Part shown: in pieces, positions 1 to 12,451 of the stretch
Position numbering within the stretch: the stretch's first letter is position 1
Layout: each line of letters starts with the position of its first letter
Source of the DNA: Adineta steineri
Taxonomy: Eukaryota; Rotifera; Eurotatoria; Adinetida; Adinetidae
Direction: 5' to 3'
DNA length: 64,000 nt
Assembly: GCA_905250115.1 (NCBI GenBank)
Contig: CAJNOI010000003.1
Coordinates: 1,242,523-1,306,522 of the forward strand
The notes under the pieces: generated by a model
Database searches by the model: none
What the model was told of the DNA's origin: nothing
The model's input: the letters and a program-made list of their open reading frames with translations, nothing else
Program-made: the position numbers and the translations under genes

Positions 1-3000
1 GCGTCGACACTTCGGCTATGTCGAGCAGCAACAGCACATGTGCTACGGGTTTCTCTCGTTCTCTCAACTATTTGCTCTCTACGTGCAATAAATGCATGGC
101 AGTACCGCAAACCTACGATGAAGCAATGAAGAGAAGGAAAAGAAAGAAGTGTACTCTTCTAGTTGTCACCATACAGCAACGGCAAAAGAATAGGGAACAG
201 TACTACTAATAGAAATAGCAGTAATTTGCTATCGGTGTGTATATGTAAATGTGTGCATAAAACTTCTCTCTTTTTTTTTCTCTTAAATACTGACTACCTG
301 CTATGCGTTGAAGGACAACGAGAAAGAGAAAACAGGCAACTTCATTGATGAAGATCAATTTTTCGATAATATGAAACTCGTAGTCTATCAAAGAAATACT
401 CGACTCGCATGGGTGGGCGATCGAAGTAATCGCAATTAGTATAAAAACACAAATGGTAGTTATCTATACTTGTTCTTCCTACACATATAATTAAATATCA
501 ACATGCTTGATCTAAACAATGTTTGGCATATCAATCGCTATATTATTAACGAAATAAAATAAGCAAAAGAAAGAAGAAGGATTTATTTAGAAATCGATTA
601 TTTGTGAGATGATATATGCATTAGTCTATGAAAAAAAAGGAAGAATATGCTGCTTTTAACTCGTTCTTTTGTTTGAATATAGATATATATAACCCTTTTC
701 TTTATATTCAATATGGTCATATAACAATAATATACCTCTACAATATATCTTATTGACGTCCAAAATATTTTTTTTCTCTTTTTTCTTTACTAGTCATTAG
801 CGTAGAGAAAACACTCGAGAGATATATTATACTAAAGATTTACTTCAGCCAAGCAAGCAAAGCTTCATCATAGCGTTGATGTAGAATGAGTGCTTATAAA
901 AAAAAATATATAAATGAATAAAATTTCTTTTTTTCTTCTGCTTCTTCTTCTTCTTCTTCTTTCTATCTCTTTTTTTGTCATTATAAAATGTTGGTTGGTG
1001 GTTGTCTTGTATATAGCATGATTCGAAATAGAGAAATGTCTACTAAAAAAAAACTGATAGAAAAGTTATATATAATCTTAAACATGAAATCTAAGTAGGT
1101 CTTCAAATGATATAAATCAGTATGACTTCGACATTAACTAATTAAGGTTTTGATATGTTTTCATAACATATGATAATATAATTTTTTTCTTTTATCTTAT
1201 TTATATATAATCAATAGATGATAAAACTTATATTATTGTATACCATTCTCATATTAATGTCAACATCGATCTAATTATCAGTTCTATATATAAAACATAC
1301 TTGAAAAATCATAAAACTTAAAAAATATAATTCCTATTTATTTTTTTGTTTATTGTTTAAATAGAATAGCATCAAATGTCGATCGAACATTTATATCGAT
1401 CCATAATAAATCTATAATTGATAGTGATCCATTACAAATTGCTTCCAGTTATCTTTTATAGAATTAGTTGTCACAAAAAAAAAGAGAATTCTATCATATG
1501 AATATGAAGAAGCGGAAAAAGATTTTTTAGACTTGCGTCAGATCTTATCTCCGATCCGGAAGAGAAGATATTATAAGAGGTATATATGTAATAGAATTCA
1601 ATTAGTTGAACACTAAAGAGTGTTTTCTACTTCAGCTATTGTGAGTACTTAATAATTCTAGTGATGCCTCATTCAAGCCGTATTTCATAAACCATACGAT
1701 TTCCGGTTCTATGATCCCATAAATGATTAGGTCTGTTTTATTTCTCTGACATCAAATATAAATATATAATTCTAATTTTATCGATTTCTTTTTTTTTATT
1801 ACTATTATTAGCCTTGGGGAAGACGAAGTATTTATTAATTAAAATTGAAATCAGTAGAGAAAATAGAATTTCTAAATAATTGTTTTCAATCTATTAAAAT
1901 GATTAATAGCGTACATAATTTATTCGATCATTCTTAAGCAATATTATGTTGATAACAACATTGTCAATAAAAATATATTATGTATTGACAACATAAATGC
2001 TCGCTCTCATTTGATGACAATTATAAACTAAAAATACTTCAATCTATAATTATATTCCAAGCATACGAACCAATAAATACGATGATAAATATATCCATAG
2101 AATAAATTAAAACATATTACACCAAATGTTTATTTAGAACTAAATTTCTTGGTTATCCGATATCTTTTAATGATTCACATATTTGCAAAAAAAAAGTCCT
2201 ATCGTCAATATTTTACTAAGAATCTTACTGAGAGACGATCGTTGAGTGACATATTCATATATACCGATTATCTCCTGAGTAACCAAATCTACCTTGTGCA
2301 ATATATACTATAGATGAAATAACAGTACCTATTTATGGCAGTCAATATTTACTAGTTGGTTTTTTAAACGATTTCATATTTTTATGATTATTCATTGAAT
2401 CGAAAATGTACAGAAATGATGAATATAGAATACGAATTCATAACAATCATGAAAAAGACTGTTTTATATCTTAGACATTGACTTTACTATTCTAAAATCA
2501 ATCAATAGATTTCTATGTGATAAAAAAAAGAAATTTTTCTTGTGTCCTTCATCCACATCTAATAAATTTCCATCTGATTGGATTTTGTATAATCAAGGAT
2601 TAATGAAAGTAAAAACCGAATCGAGAAATATGTACGATAACTTATAAATAATGGTCGTATAAAAAAATATTCTTGAAAGTAACATATGAAGAAATGACAT
2701 TGTTTAATAGAGAATTTAAAGCGATTTCGAGAAAAAGAAAATAAAACGAAACATTCGCTTATCTATCAGTATCATCCATTTCTTGTCAGATATTCATGCA
2801 AATATCAACGTTCAATATCTACATCGTATTATAAGAATGATAATAGTGGGGTACAGAGACTTAACCGAAATAAGCAACATTTTGAGACAGATAATGATTT
2901 ACTAAAAAATATTTTTTATAATTAGAATGAAATCTGATCTACATTTTTAATTTATTTAATGGTTTCTTCTGTTGATTCTATATATGACATATAGATAAAA

Positions 3001-3844
3001 GTCTTATTCTATTCATTGCTCTAAGCTAATATAAATGTTTGATGAAATAACATAGTTAATAAGTTTTTATACCCTTGAAGTCATTCTTTTATTAATTAAT
3101 ATCTTGTAGCATGTAAGCCTTGACACCAAGTGTTTATTTATAATTTCTCATAGAATTTATACTAGTTGTTTGAAAAGAACTTCATATCTATATTTTCTAA
3201 TTAAGAAATCTAATATAATATTAGTCTTTTCACAAATGTTATTAGCTACAAACTCAAGTAGAAATCTTTGTGAAAGTTGTCAAAAAATGTCAGTCAATAC
3301 TTAAATATTGACAACAGTATGTACCTAAGTACTTTCCTTGCATTCTAAAATAAATTTTCTTCTTATTCTCATAATAGTTTATGAACTATTTCTGAATGAA
3401 AGAAAACATACACATACTTTTTTTTCATCTCTTGAGAAGTAAATCTCTCTGTTTCTATCGATATAGATTTTTTGTTTCATAAGTACAATATTCCATGATG
3501 ACTATCAGATACTTGAACTTATTTATCTAATACATTGTATTTCATTTGAGTAATAAATAATTACACATCTGGCAAAAAGAACACACACACATATATCGTT
3601 TTCTATTTCACATCGTTATCTCACATAAAACAGAATAAACAAATTTCCTTAGGGAACAAATGTGGTCGGAAAATACCATAAATCCACTATCGTAACGAAA
3701 AAAAAAATATACAAATTTAATCTTTAATTTTCTTGATAATAACTTTTAGTCTTTTTTTATGTAAAAAAAAAAGGGAAAGAATATATATAAAAAAAAATTA
3801 CACACAGATATACCGGTATCATTTACAGCACTTTTAGATTGTTA
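1..3844. other. gene-poor AT-rich region
   Basis: I see no exon chain with codon structure or recognisable protein here; the short open frames are low-complexity. It holds homopolymer A/T runs, a CTT microsatellite near 940-962, and two small hairpin-forming motifs built on TTGTCAATA (near 1955-1995 and 3293-3315). It lies downstream of the WIPI gene, whose stop is at 3845. Confidence 0.6.
940..963. repeat. CTT microsatellite
   Basis: Tandem CTT triplets visible on the + strand inside a gene-free stretch. Confidence 0.8.
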
Positions 3845-5717
3845 TTATTCATTATCATCGTGTGATGGTGGAAGTGGCAGTGATGGTAATTGAGGATAAC
3901 TTGGTTCGCCCATTGCAGTATCATAAGTTTGATCATTAAGAGGTTTATCGTTTGTCAATGAACTTGCTGTGCTATCTTTTCTTAATAAATTAGATGAATA
4001 AATTCGTGTGGAATTATCAGCTTATAAAATCAAAAAAAAGAAAGAAATTCAAAAATTTATTTATTAAACAACTAACCAATAGAATTATGTCTCTCATTTG
4101 AATTTTGAGTCATTTTAAATAAAAGATATTGATTAATTTTTTTACATTCACCACCATCGTGAGTATTTATTTCATAGACACAAACGACACCATCATAACC
4201 AGCAACAAATAGTTTCAATGTTTTATTCAAACTAAAATAAATTATTGAAAATAATTAAAAAAAATAATTTCGAAATCAATTACATATTCATAGCTATAAT
4301 GGTTTTTGTTCCTGCTGATTGTAAATGTACAGTTGCAAATGCACGATCTTGTGTTAAAACTTCTGATGTTTGTTTTGGTAAATAATACGCAACATCACCT
4401 AACATACGACTAAATGATCCCATCCATGAACTTGTTTCCTCAACTGGTCTAGAATAAGATTAATGAGAAAAAAATATGAATTAATATTAAATCAATATAC
4501 TTTTCTTTTTGATTCATTAATCGAAATATATGTATGGTTCCTGTATTACTCGATGCTGCTAAAAACATTGAATCAGGACTGAATGCTAATGAATAAATAG
4601 TTGCAACTCTAAAGAAAGAAAAAAAGTTATCGATGAGTTCAATAAATAAAAGACAAGTTAATTTAATATACCGTCGAACACCACGACGAAATTCAAATAA
4701 ACGTGAACCATCAAGTACATTGTGAATACGAATAACTGTTCCCTGTGAAAATAAAGTCATAATTTCATAAAAACTTCTTAATTAAAACTATAAAAACATA
4801 CTTTATTTGAAGCTGTTGCTATTATAGAACCAGTCGCATCAAATGCAATTGCACCAAGTGAACTTTCATGAGCACTTATCATAATACCTGGTTTCTATAT
4901 ATAATAAAAAAATGAATCAGTTATATGAGTTTAAATTTAGATATTTTATTAACTAAATTGACAGTATCAAATATTTGTATTTCACCCGTTATTGAACTTC
5001 CTGGATAAGCTAAATAAGGATTACTATCATTGGATGATAATGCACAAAGTCCATCTGAATTTGTTGGTACATCACGAATTGTATGTAATACTTTCATATC
5101 ACGCATATTATGAATATAAATACTTTCTTCCAAACAGACAACAAGTCTCTAAAAAAATAATAATATTTTTATTTTCTTAATAAATTAAATTCAAATATTT
5201 ATTTACCGAACGATTTAATTTAACAGTAAGAATAGAATTCGGAAATGAATATGCACAGATTTCTGTACCTTTGTTAAAATGACACACTTTTAATTTACGT
5301 GGTGCTTGATTACTAACAAGTGCAATTAATGAACTTGAAAATAAACGTTCAATAATACGAACATCATCATAAGCTATTGAAAGAAAAATATTTCATATAT
5401 ATTAGCAAAACGAGATCAGTAAAATCAAATACGCATTGATAGATTTTATTTTTTTATACTTACCACAATCATGAATTTCATCAAATTTATTGTCTTGACT
5501 AATCGTATATAAAGCATATGTCTTCAATGTACCCATAGCCAATGATCTATAAATTAGAAGATAAAATCATCTATTAACAAATAATAAACAAATCTTACGT
5601 GCTATCTTGATTAAACGTCAATGTGAGTATTTTATATTGCGAAGGAACAGTATTATCCGATGTTCCATCACTATTACTCGCACTACCAATACTATTTCTA
5701 TTAGATAAGGCGTTCAT
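3845..5717 (-). CDS. WIPI/Atg18-family PROPPIN (WIPI2-like), autophagy
   Basis: Seven-bladed beta-propeller that binds PI3P/PI(3,5)P2 and, in the WIPI2 branch, recruits the ATG16L1 complex to the forming autophagosome. Several short exons translate to a continuous match to animal WIPI1/2: an exon with [20 protein letters not shown] and AYPGSS...GEIQIFDT (about 4940-5150), an exon with [21 protein letters not shown] (about 4674-4745) and one with [18 protein letters not shown] (about 4500-4612). The FRRG lipid-binding motif is intact. The start is the ATG at 5715-5717, followed by a Ser/Asn-rich leader; the first donor is at 5598. The C-terminal tail after the propeller is disordered and ends PPSHDDNE. 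It lies 118 nt downstream of NPL4 on the same strand, with a TTTCATTTTAG sequence in the gap that could be a cis or trans acceptor. Which WIPI paralogue it is stays open. Confidence 0.9.
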
Positions 5718-5835
5718 TAGTTCTTTTATTAGTAGATCATTGTATAAGAAAATAAGTTTATCTAAAATGAAATACTCTTGACTTTATTATATTATATATA
5801 AAACTAATATAAATTTAGTATAAAATTAGAATAAA

Positions 5836-8803
5836 TTATTTTTTTTCAAATGAACACATATCACATTGTTGATGTGTAATAATATTGAGATAAGTACATT
5901 GCGGACAAGACCATTCAGATAATTGTTCTTGAATATTGATCGGAGATAAAGGATTTATTGATATTTGTGGATTACGAACTAAAATTATTTTATATTTTTA
6001 ATAAGAAAACATCATCATACTAACATTCTATTTGAAGAAGTTGAAGAAATGTTTGCCAATGATCATTGGTCATCCATTTTTCAACCCCATTCAGATCCTT
6101 AGTACGTAATGAATCCAATAATGGATTCAGTTGATCCTAAAGAGATTTTTTATTTTACATAATATAAAATCTATTGTCTAACTACATTATTCTCTTCCGA
6201 ATAGTTAATCAGATATGTCTTAATCTAATAGTATAAAGTTAAAAATGAACAATAGTTTTCGATAACGTTATTGGAAATCAATCATTAACACATATGGTCA
6301 ATTTATAAAAAAAATAAGGTTATTCTAACTCCGCTAAATTGTTAAGACCTAAAAAGAATAATATTTATTCTTGCGTGGTTGCGTTGTTTGATTTTCTTAT
6401 CATATTATCTAATCTCTTATCATTCTTTTCTACACATATTCATAATACATAATTCTCCTGGGAATTCGATTTGTTTATTCAACATAATGAAATTAATCAT
6501 CTTTTCCTTATTTCATTAATAAATCTACTATTCTCTTACCATTGAAAATTGAAAGATATCATTTACGACAAGATATATCAATAAATGAATATCTGCTAGA
6601 ATATCTGTAATTTTATATAAATTTGATTTTGTTACATCAGGCTCTAAGAATTGTTGTAAATATAATGTAAATGTATCCATATCCTATTGTAAGAATTTTT
6701 TTCGTTTTAGAATTTAAAATCAAATAAAAATATTTTACCTGTAGTTCACCTAGTTTTGCTCGATTTTCAATACAAAATGGTGTTTTTATAACTGAACAAT
6801 TATCATTAAATGTTGATTGTATTTGAGAATTAGCATTTGGAAAACCTGTTGGAATATCAATTATTAAATATTCTAATGGAAATGGTCGAGCTGTTTTCAT
6901 AATTTCATTATTATAAGAATCTTTGCCCTAATAATTTTAAAATTGATTACGATAGAAAAAAAAGAATATTTATTTTACTTTATAATAAACATCTGGAACA
7001 TATTGCTCCGGACTTGTTTCTTTAATATAACCAAGTTCGGGCGCATCATATGTAGGTAATAAAACTTCTGATTTAACTAAAGCCATGCATTGATTTGAGA
7101 CTTGATATCCTTCGAAATTTATTTGTCCGGATTCATCACCAGTAACAACAACAGTAACAAATTTCGAACCAAAATAACCATCCGGAGAATATTTATATGC
7201 ATTCAAATGTTTATTTTGAAACCAACCACTCATAATACATTCTTGGGCAGTTAAAAAAACTATATTCTATTAATAAATAATTCATATTAAAACATAAAGA
7301 TTAATAATTGAATTATTGTATACCATATTTCCTCGATGATGAAGTACAGAACCAGTACCAGCTCTTGTATTATTCGATATCAGATCGGTAAATATCCATC
7401 CAATACGACGTATACCTAAACGATGTGCTAATTCATCGACAATTGTTTCATGAGGATCAGGAAAAATTAATTGAACATCATCTTTTGAAGTATCCTATAA
7501 AGAAACAATCAGTTTTTTTTTCAATCAAATAAATATAAAACTATTTTCAACCTGTGGTGGTTCGTATATAGCAGTAACAACAGCTCGAACACCAAGTGGA
7601 ACACCATCATAAACTTCATATCGACCATAAAGAAAACCAATACGTTGATGATCTGATGAACGCCAATAATTTAAAAATCGATTTACTATATTTCCATTTT
7701 CAAACATTATGTTATCTACATGACGAAATGTCTACAAAGAAAATTTAATATGAAATCAACTACTTTTAACTAAACGAATAACTCTCAGTTATGAAAAACT
7801 AAACCGTCTATGGCATATATCGCATTTATTACCTGACGCATTAGAGTCACTGGATTCGGTTGACATTTAGTACAAACTCCTGTATGTATATATTCTATTA
7901 AAACTTGTATTTCTATTAATTAATTATTTACCTTTTGGCCATGGAGCATGACCTGCAGAACAGGTGTCTTTAATAGAACAATTAATATTTTCCAAACTTG
8001 AAAATGTAGTTCTATTTAAAAATAAAACACAGAGTTAAATAATATTAAATTTATAATAAGTTTTTACCTATCACCAGTTGTTGTATTTTGTAGTTTTCTA
8101 ATATATGCTTGAAATGACATATGTTTTATTGGTGGATTATGATTTTTTAAATAATCTTCATCATATGGTTCAATTGGTATACAATGTAAACATTTTCCAT
8201 GTTTATTATGATGACATCTAAGTAAAAGAATAGTTTAAAATATTTTCGATTGAATATATTTTTCATACAATTGTGGATCTTTTTCACGAGTAATTCTTCC
8301 ATGAATTTTATCTAATTGTATATCAACATCATCTTCTTTTGTATCGATTAATTTCGAAATAAAATTGTATTGTAAATTTGAATTATTTGTTGTTCTATCA
8401 GACTTAATCATTAATGGAGAATTCTTTTCTTGTTCAACAGTAAGATAAATCATATCACCATGTCTATAAAAAAATTAATCAGTTAATATTTTTCTAGTTT
8501 CTATTTCAAACCGAAGATCTAATTTTGTTTGTGATCGATCTAAAGGTGATTTTTTATTCGGTTCTTTATATAGAATAAAATTATCCGATAATGAAAATGC
8601 ATGAACAACCTAAAAACAACGAAAAATATTCGTTTTTAATAAATTGTTTATATTACTTTTTCATGTAATGTTTTATATGTATCTTGAGAAGTAATGTCAA
8701 TTCTTTTTGTACCTTCCGGTGATTGAACTCGTATAGTCTAAAGTGATTTTTATTAAAATAATAAAACTAAAAAAAATATTATTTATATATTTACTTTTGA
8801 CAT
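5836..8803 (-). CDS. NPLOC4: NPL4 homologue, ubiquitin-recognition cofactor of p97/VCP
   Basis: Partner of UFD1 that delivers ubiquitinated substrates to the p97 unfoldase (ERAD, chromatin extraction). Domains in order: N-terminal ubiquitin-like region starting MSK then [13 protein letters not shown] (the start ATG is at 8801-8803 and its exon is only three codons long); zf-NPL4 region with [14 protein letters not shown] exon and CxxC pairs (about 7850-8220); the inactive MPN domain with [18 protein letters not shown] (about 7530-7700) and [32 protein letters not shown] (about 6970-7233); and a C-terminal NZF finger [10 protein letters not shown]...CDMCSFE just before the stop. The NZF binds ubiquitin in mammals and is absent in yeast, so its presence fits an animal. 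One intron (about 6140-6535) is near 400 bp, longer than its neighbours. It could be co-transcribed with the WIPI gene downstream. Confidence 0.93.
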
Positions 8804-10086
8804 CAAATATTTTTCTATCCTATATTGGAAAAAACACAATCTAAAATAGAAAATGTCGTCTTAGTTAATATTATGTTGCTTAGATAAACTATCAGCTGAG
8901 ATTTGATAAAGGTCATATACTGAAATTTTATTGGTGAATTGAAATATAACTAATAGAAAAAGCCAACGAAATTATTTCTAATTTTGTGTATTGAATATGA
9001 CAGACACAATTAACATTAATTTGGTAAAATAAGTTAGAAAAATCTTTGTATATCGATATAAAAATTGAATAGAAATATAATTAAATTCTGAAATATCATT
9101 ATCAAGTGCTATTATAGGTTCAATTTATTAATTGTTAAATGTAGCAAATCTAACTAAGGTCGGAAATAGAAAAATTACTATATTGAAAAGATCAATTTCA
9201 ATATTTTCTTTCTTTCTTCCAATGAAATGTATTCATTCGTTAAAAAGGTAGAGAAACAACAGAGGTAATATGTGAGGTCGCAACATGATTATAATTTTAT
9301 TATTTAAAATAGCAAATTTTAAATACAAGAAGAAGAATATTCTTCTTTATTATTATAGACAAAAATAGGTTTATCTCCTTCAGTGCTATAAACTACTTGA
9401 TTATATCCTCTTCCTCAGGCATTCTCTTCTCGTTTCCTTTATATATTTTCTATAAGCAAACTCTTGAAACAGAAATGAAAAGTAAAACATTATTCTCTCG
9501 CCATAAAATATGTTTTCCAATAAATTCTATTATGATTTTCCAAATGAAAGATATCCTTTTCTTATTGGAATTATGTAATTATTCAAACGATATTCTTTAT
9601 ATATCGCTGATGGTGTTTATAGGTATAAGCCATCAGCCGATTTTTGCTGAAGTCGACGGCTGACAGCTTCCGTTTTTGCTAGAGCCGACGCAGGTCCAAG
9701 CCGATGGCTTACAGCTCTCATGGTATTTAACTCCTTTCTGCCAGACTATATGTAAAGTGCCGTGACGCCTACGACAAAATATTGCCATATAACAATGTCT
9801 GAACGGAAAAAGTTAATAAATAGAATATTTTGTTACATTCAGTATTTATCATAACTTCCTAATATTATTTTTTTTATATTACCTGTTTTGTCTATATAAC
9901 GTTATTTGAAAATGATAAATATTAATTCACGATAAATAAACGTGACTATATAGCAAAACAACTTGTACAATATTTATTCTATTTCCCTGAAAAAAAATCT
10001 CTCTATATATATTACTTCTCAATTCAAATACAGCCGATAAATTATCAGTAATTCAAATTGGAAGAGACAACCGTTTTTCCAAGATA
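8804..10086. other. intergenic, with a short GC-richer inverted/direct repeat
   Basis: Shared upstream region between NPL4 (-) and the PPC-like gene (+). AT-rich and without a convincing exon, apart from the distinct repeat-containing patch at 9622-9715. Confidence 0.5.
9622..9715. repeat. imperfect inverted plus direct repeat patch
   Basis: TAAGCCATC near 9626-9634 is mirrored by GATGGCTTA near 9703-9711. Between the arms lie two related direct copies of the form CCGNTTTTTGCT...GCCGACG (about 9637-9660 and 9670-9691). The patch is much richer in G and C than its surroundings. It could be a mobile-element relic or a structured RNA element; I cannot name it. Confidence 0.45.
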
Positions 10087-11474
10087 ATGTACAATTCATT
10101 TATGAATAATATTATAAAAATCGGACTCATTTTCAACTTTTTCATTAATGGTAAAAATAATTTTTACAGTATAATTTATTTGTCAATTTATTTTATAAAA
10201 TATTTTAGAAGCTGTGAATGCTCGTGTGACAACAAAATACACAAATGGTTTATATTCATATAGTTCAACATTTGTTCGACCTAATGGTTATACAAAAAAT
10301 TACTATTTTCATGCGATCAAAGTAAAAGTTTTTACAACTGGCTTATATAGTTTTACAAGCAACAGTACTTTCGATACTTATGGATCTATTCATCATTATC
10401 CTGTTGAACTAACTAATCTTTCTAAAAGTATGATTGCATATAATGATGATAGTGGTGGTGGTGGTCTACAATTTCAAATTAATCTTACTTTACAATCCGA
10501 CAAGGCTTATGTTTTACTTGTTACCACTTATTCTTCGAATGTTACAGGATTGTTTACAATCATAGTTGAAGGTCCAACTAATGTTGAACTCATTCAGAAT
10601 GATTATTTCGTTTTAGAATCAACGACAACAAGTAAGTTAATTGATTCCCCCAAAAAAAACGTAATCATTACAAATTTAAATCAATATCTTTATTTTAGCC
10701 ACAATTTCACCTATGATAACATCTACCTATTTGGGCATTTTATCATCTTACAGTTTGAAATTCTCTCGACCATCATATAGTCCATATAATTATTATTATC
10801 AAGCTAGTAAAATAACAACTACTATGAGTGGTACATATAGTTTCGTGAGTAATAGTTCAATCGATACGTATGGTTACTTTTATGATGGTTCATTTAATCC
10901 ATCTAATCCTAATTTGAATTTAATTGCATCTAATGACGATGGTGGTGATAATAATCAATTTCGTATTAATGTTACTTTACAATTTCAATGCAAATATATT
11001 TTGGTTGTTACTACATATAATTCCAATATTACAGGAAGTTTCTCAATCGAAGCAGTTGGTCCATCACGAGTTTATTTTTATTCAATTACATCAACAACAG
11101 GTAGATTAATAAAAGAATATATCAACACAAAGTTATTTCTTTTTTGTTTTAACATAGATCAATATCAATTATGTAATAGTTATACACCACTATATCCAAA
11201 TAAATCATCTGTGAAGAAAATCATTGTTATTGTTATTCCAATTTTGATTGTATTAATTATAATTATTATTGGTTGTTGTATATCTCGATGTAATCGTAAA
11301 AGAATGTCTAGACATCATCAAAATGCTCAAACAGGGATATTATCTATAACAAATACTCAAAGAATTGAAATTGCTGTACCTTACACAATTTCATTGACGA
11401 GAACGTCTGATCGTTTTGAAGAACAACCACCATCCTATGAATCAGTTATATCATCGATGAGAATACAACGCTAA
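10087..11474 (+). CDS. type I membrane protein with two PPC-like domains and a PPxY cytoplasmic tail
   Basis: Four exons: 10087-10150, 10209-10631, 10699-11100, 11158-11474. Exon 1 encodes a signal peptide (MYNSFMNNIIKIGLIFNFF). Two tandem extracellular repeats of about 125 residues follow, each with the order GxYSFxSNSxxDTYG, then IASNDDGG (or IAYNDDSGGGG), then NxTLQ, Y(I/V)LxVTTYxSNxTGxFxI. That order and the Asp/Gly-rich motif resemble the pre-peptidase C-terminal (PPC) beta-sandwich, best known from secreted bacterial proteases. After the second domain comes a transmembrane segment (about 11218-11278, IIVIVIPILIVLIIIIIGC), a basic stop-transfer stretch, and a tail containing PPSYESVI, a PPxY motif of the kind that binds WW domains such as Nedd4 ligases. 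The last intron (57 bp) has no stop and keeps frame, so retention would yield a longer form. PPC assignment is by pattern only; ligand unknown. Confidence 0.75.
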
Positions 11475-12451
11475 ACAAAGTTAAATCGATTTTATCTAAA
11501 ATTTCATGATTTTCAACAAATATGTTGATGTTGTCTACTATTTTGAAAAATAAATTTTTGCTTTTAAAAACTCATTATTTTTATATAGCTTGTACATCTA
11601 CAAAATCTTACCGTGTCTATTTTTATCTATCAGAGTATATGTGACGTGCTCACTATACCATCGAAACTTCAATCCAGACCACAAAAAGTATCAGGAAGAT
11701 CACTCAACGATTCATTCGTTTTTATTCATATATAAGAAGTGTTTTGAGATCAATAGCTACTTTATTTCAGAAATACTTTGAGGATATGGGTAATGAATGA
11801 AAAGAATACACACACCCTTCGATAAGCAGTTCGAATACGAAGATAATTATTGAAAATTCAGTGTAAACAACACATAGAATAGGCTTGTTGCTTGAAAGAT
11901 TAACTGGAAACCTCATATAAAGCAAATTATTAAAATCAGTAATGCACAGTTCAATTCCATCTTTATCTCCTCTTTCTAACAGTGAAAACCACATTTCTTT
12001 ATCTTGTTTCTATGTAAAGTTATTCAAGTTCATGTTACAAGCACATGTGCGACAAAAATAGATCTTATGAAAATGTTATTATTATGATATTAGTTGAATA
12101 GTGATTAAACAGCATGGAAAAATAGAGCGACAGATGCGCTATGTGCTCGTAAAAAAAGAAAATTTGTGCAAGCTTTCTATACGAAAACAAGGTATCTGAC
12201 TCACTACTTTTGATATGTCATAAGTAAAATAATCATAATATTTAGTACAACTTATATTTTCATTTATTCTGAATAGAATTAATGTCTACATGTTTTCTTT
12301 CATGCATAAATTAATTTTGATATAAGAAAAAAAAAATGTCTCGTTGGATAATTCCCAAGAGAATTTGCAGCAACAAAGCCGAATAATATATACTGTCGTC
12401 AATACAAAAATTCTTCATCTCTTTTCATTTTGTTGAGCTAAGAAGAGAAGA
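11475..12451. other. intergenic
   Basis: No supported gene. AATAAA near 11548 is a likely polyadenylation signal for the PPC-like gene. The rest is AT-rich promoter-side sequence for the sushi-repeat gene. Confidence 0.5.

Noticed and set aside
1-391. Short open frames at the window start
   Set aside because: Charged or low-complexity sequence without motif; could be UTR of an outside gene, but nothing supports coding.
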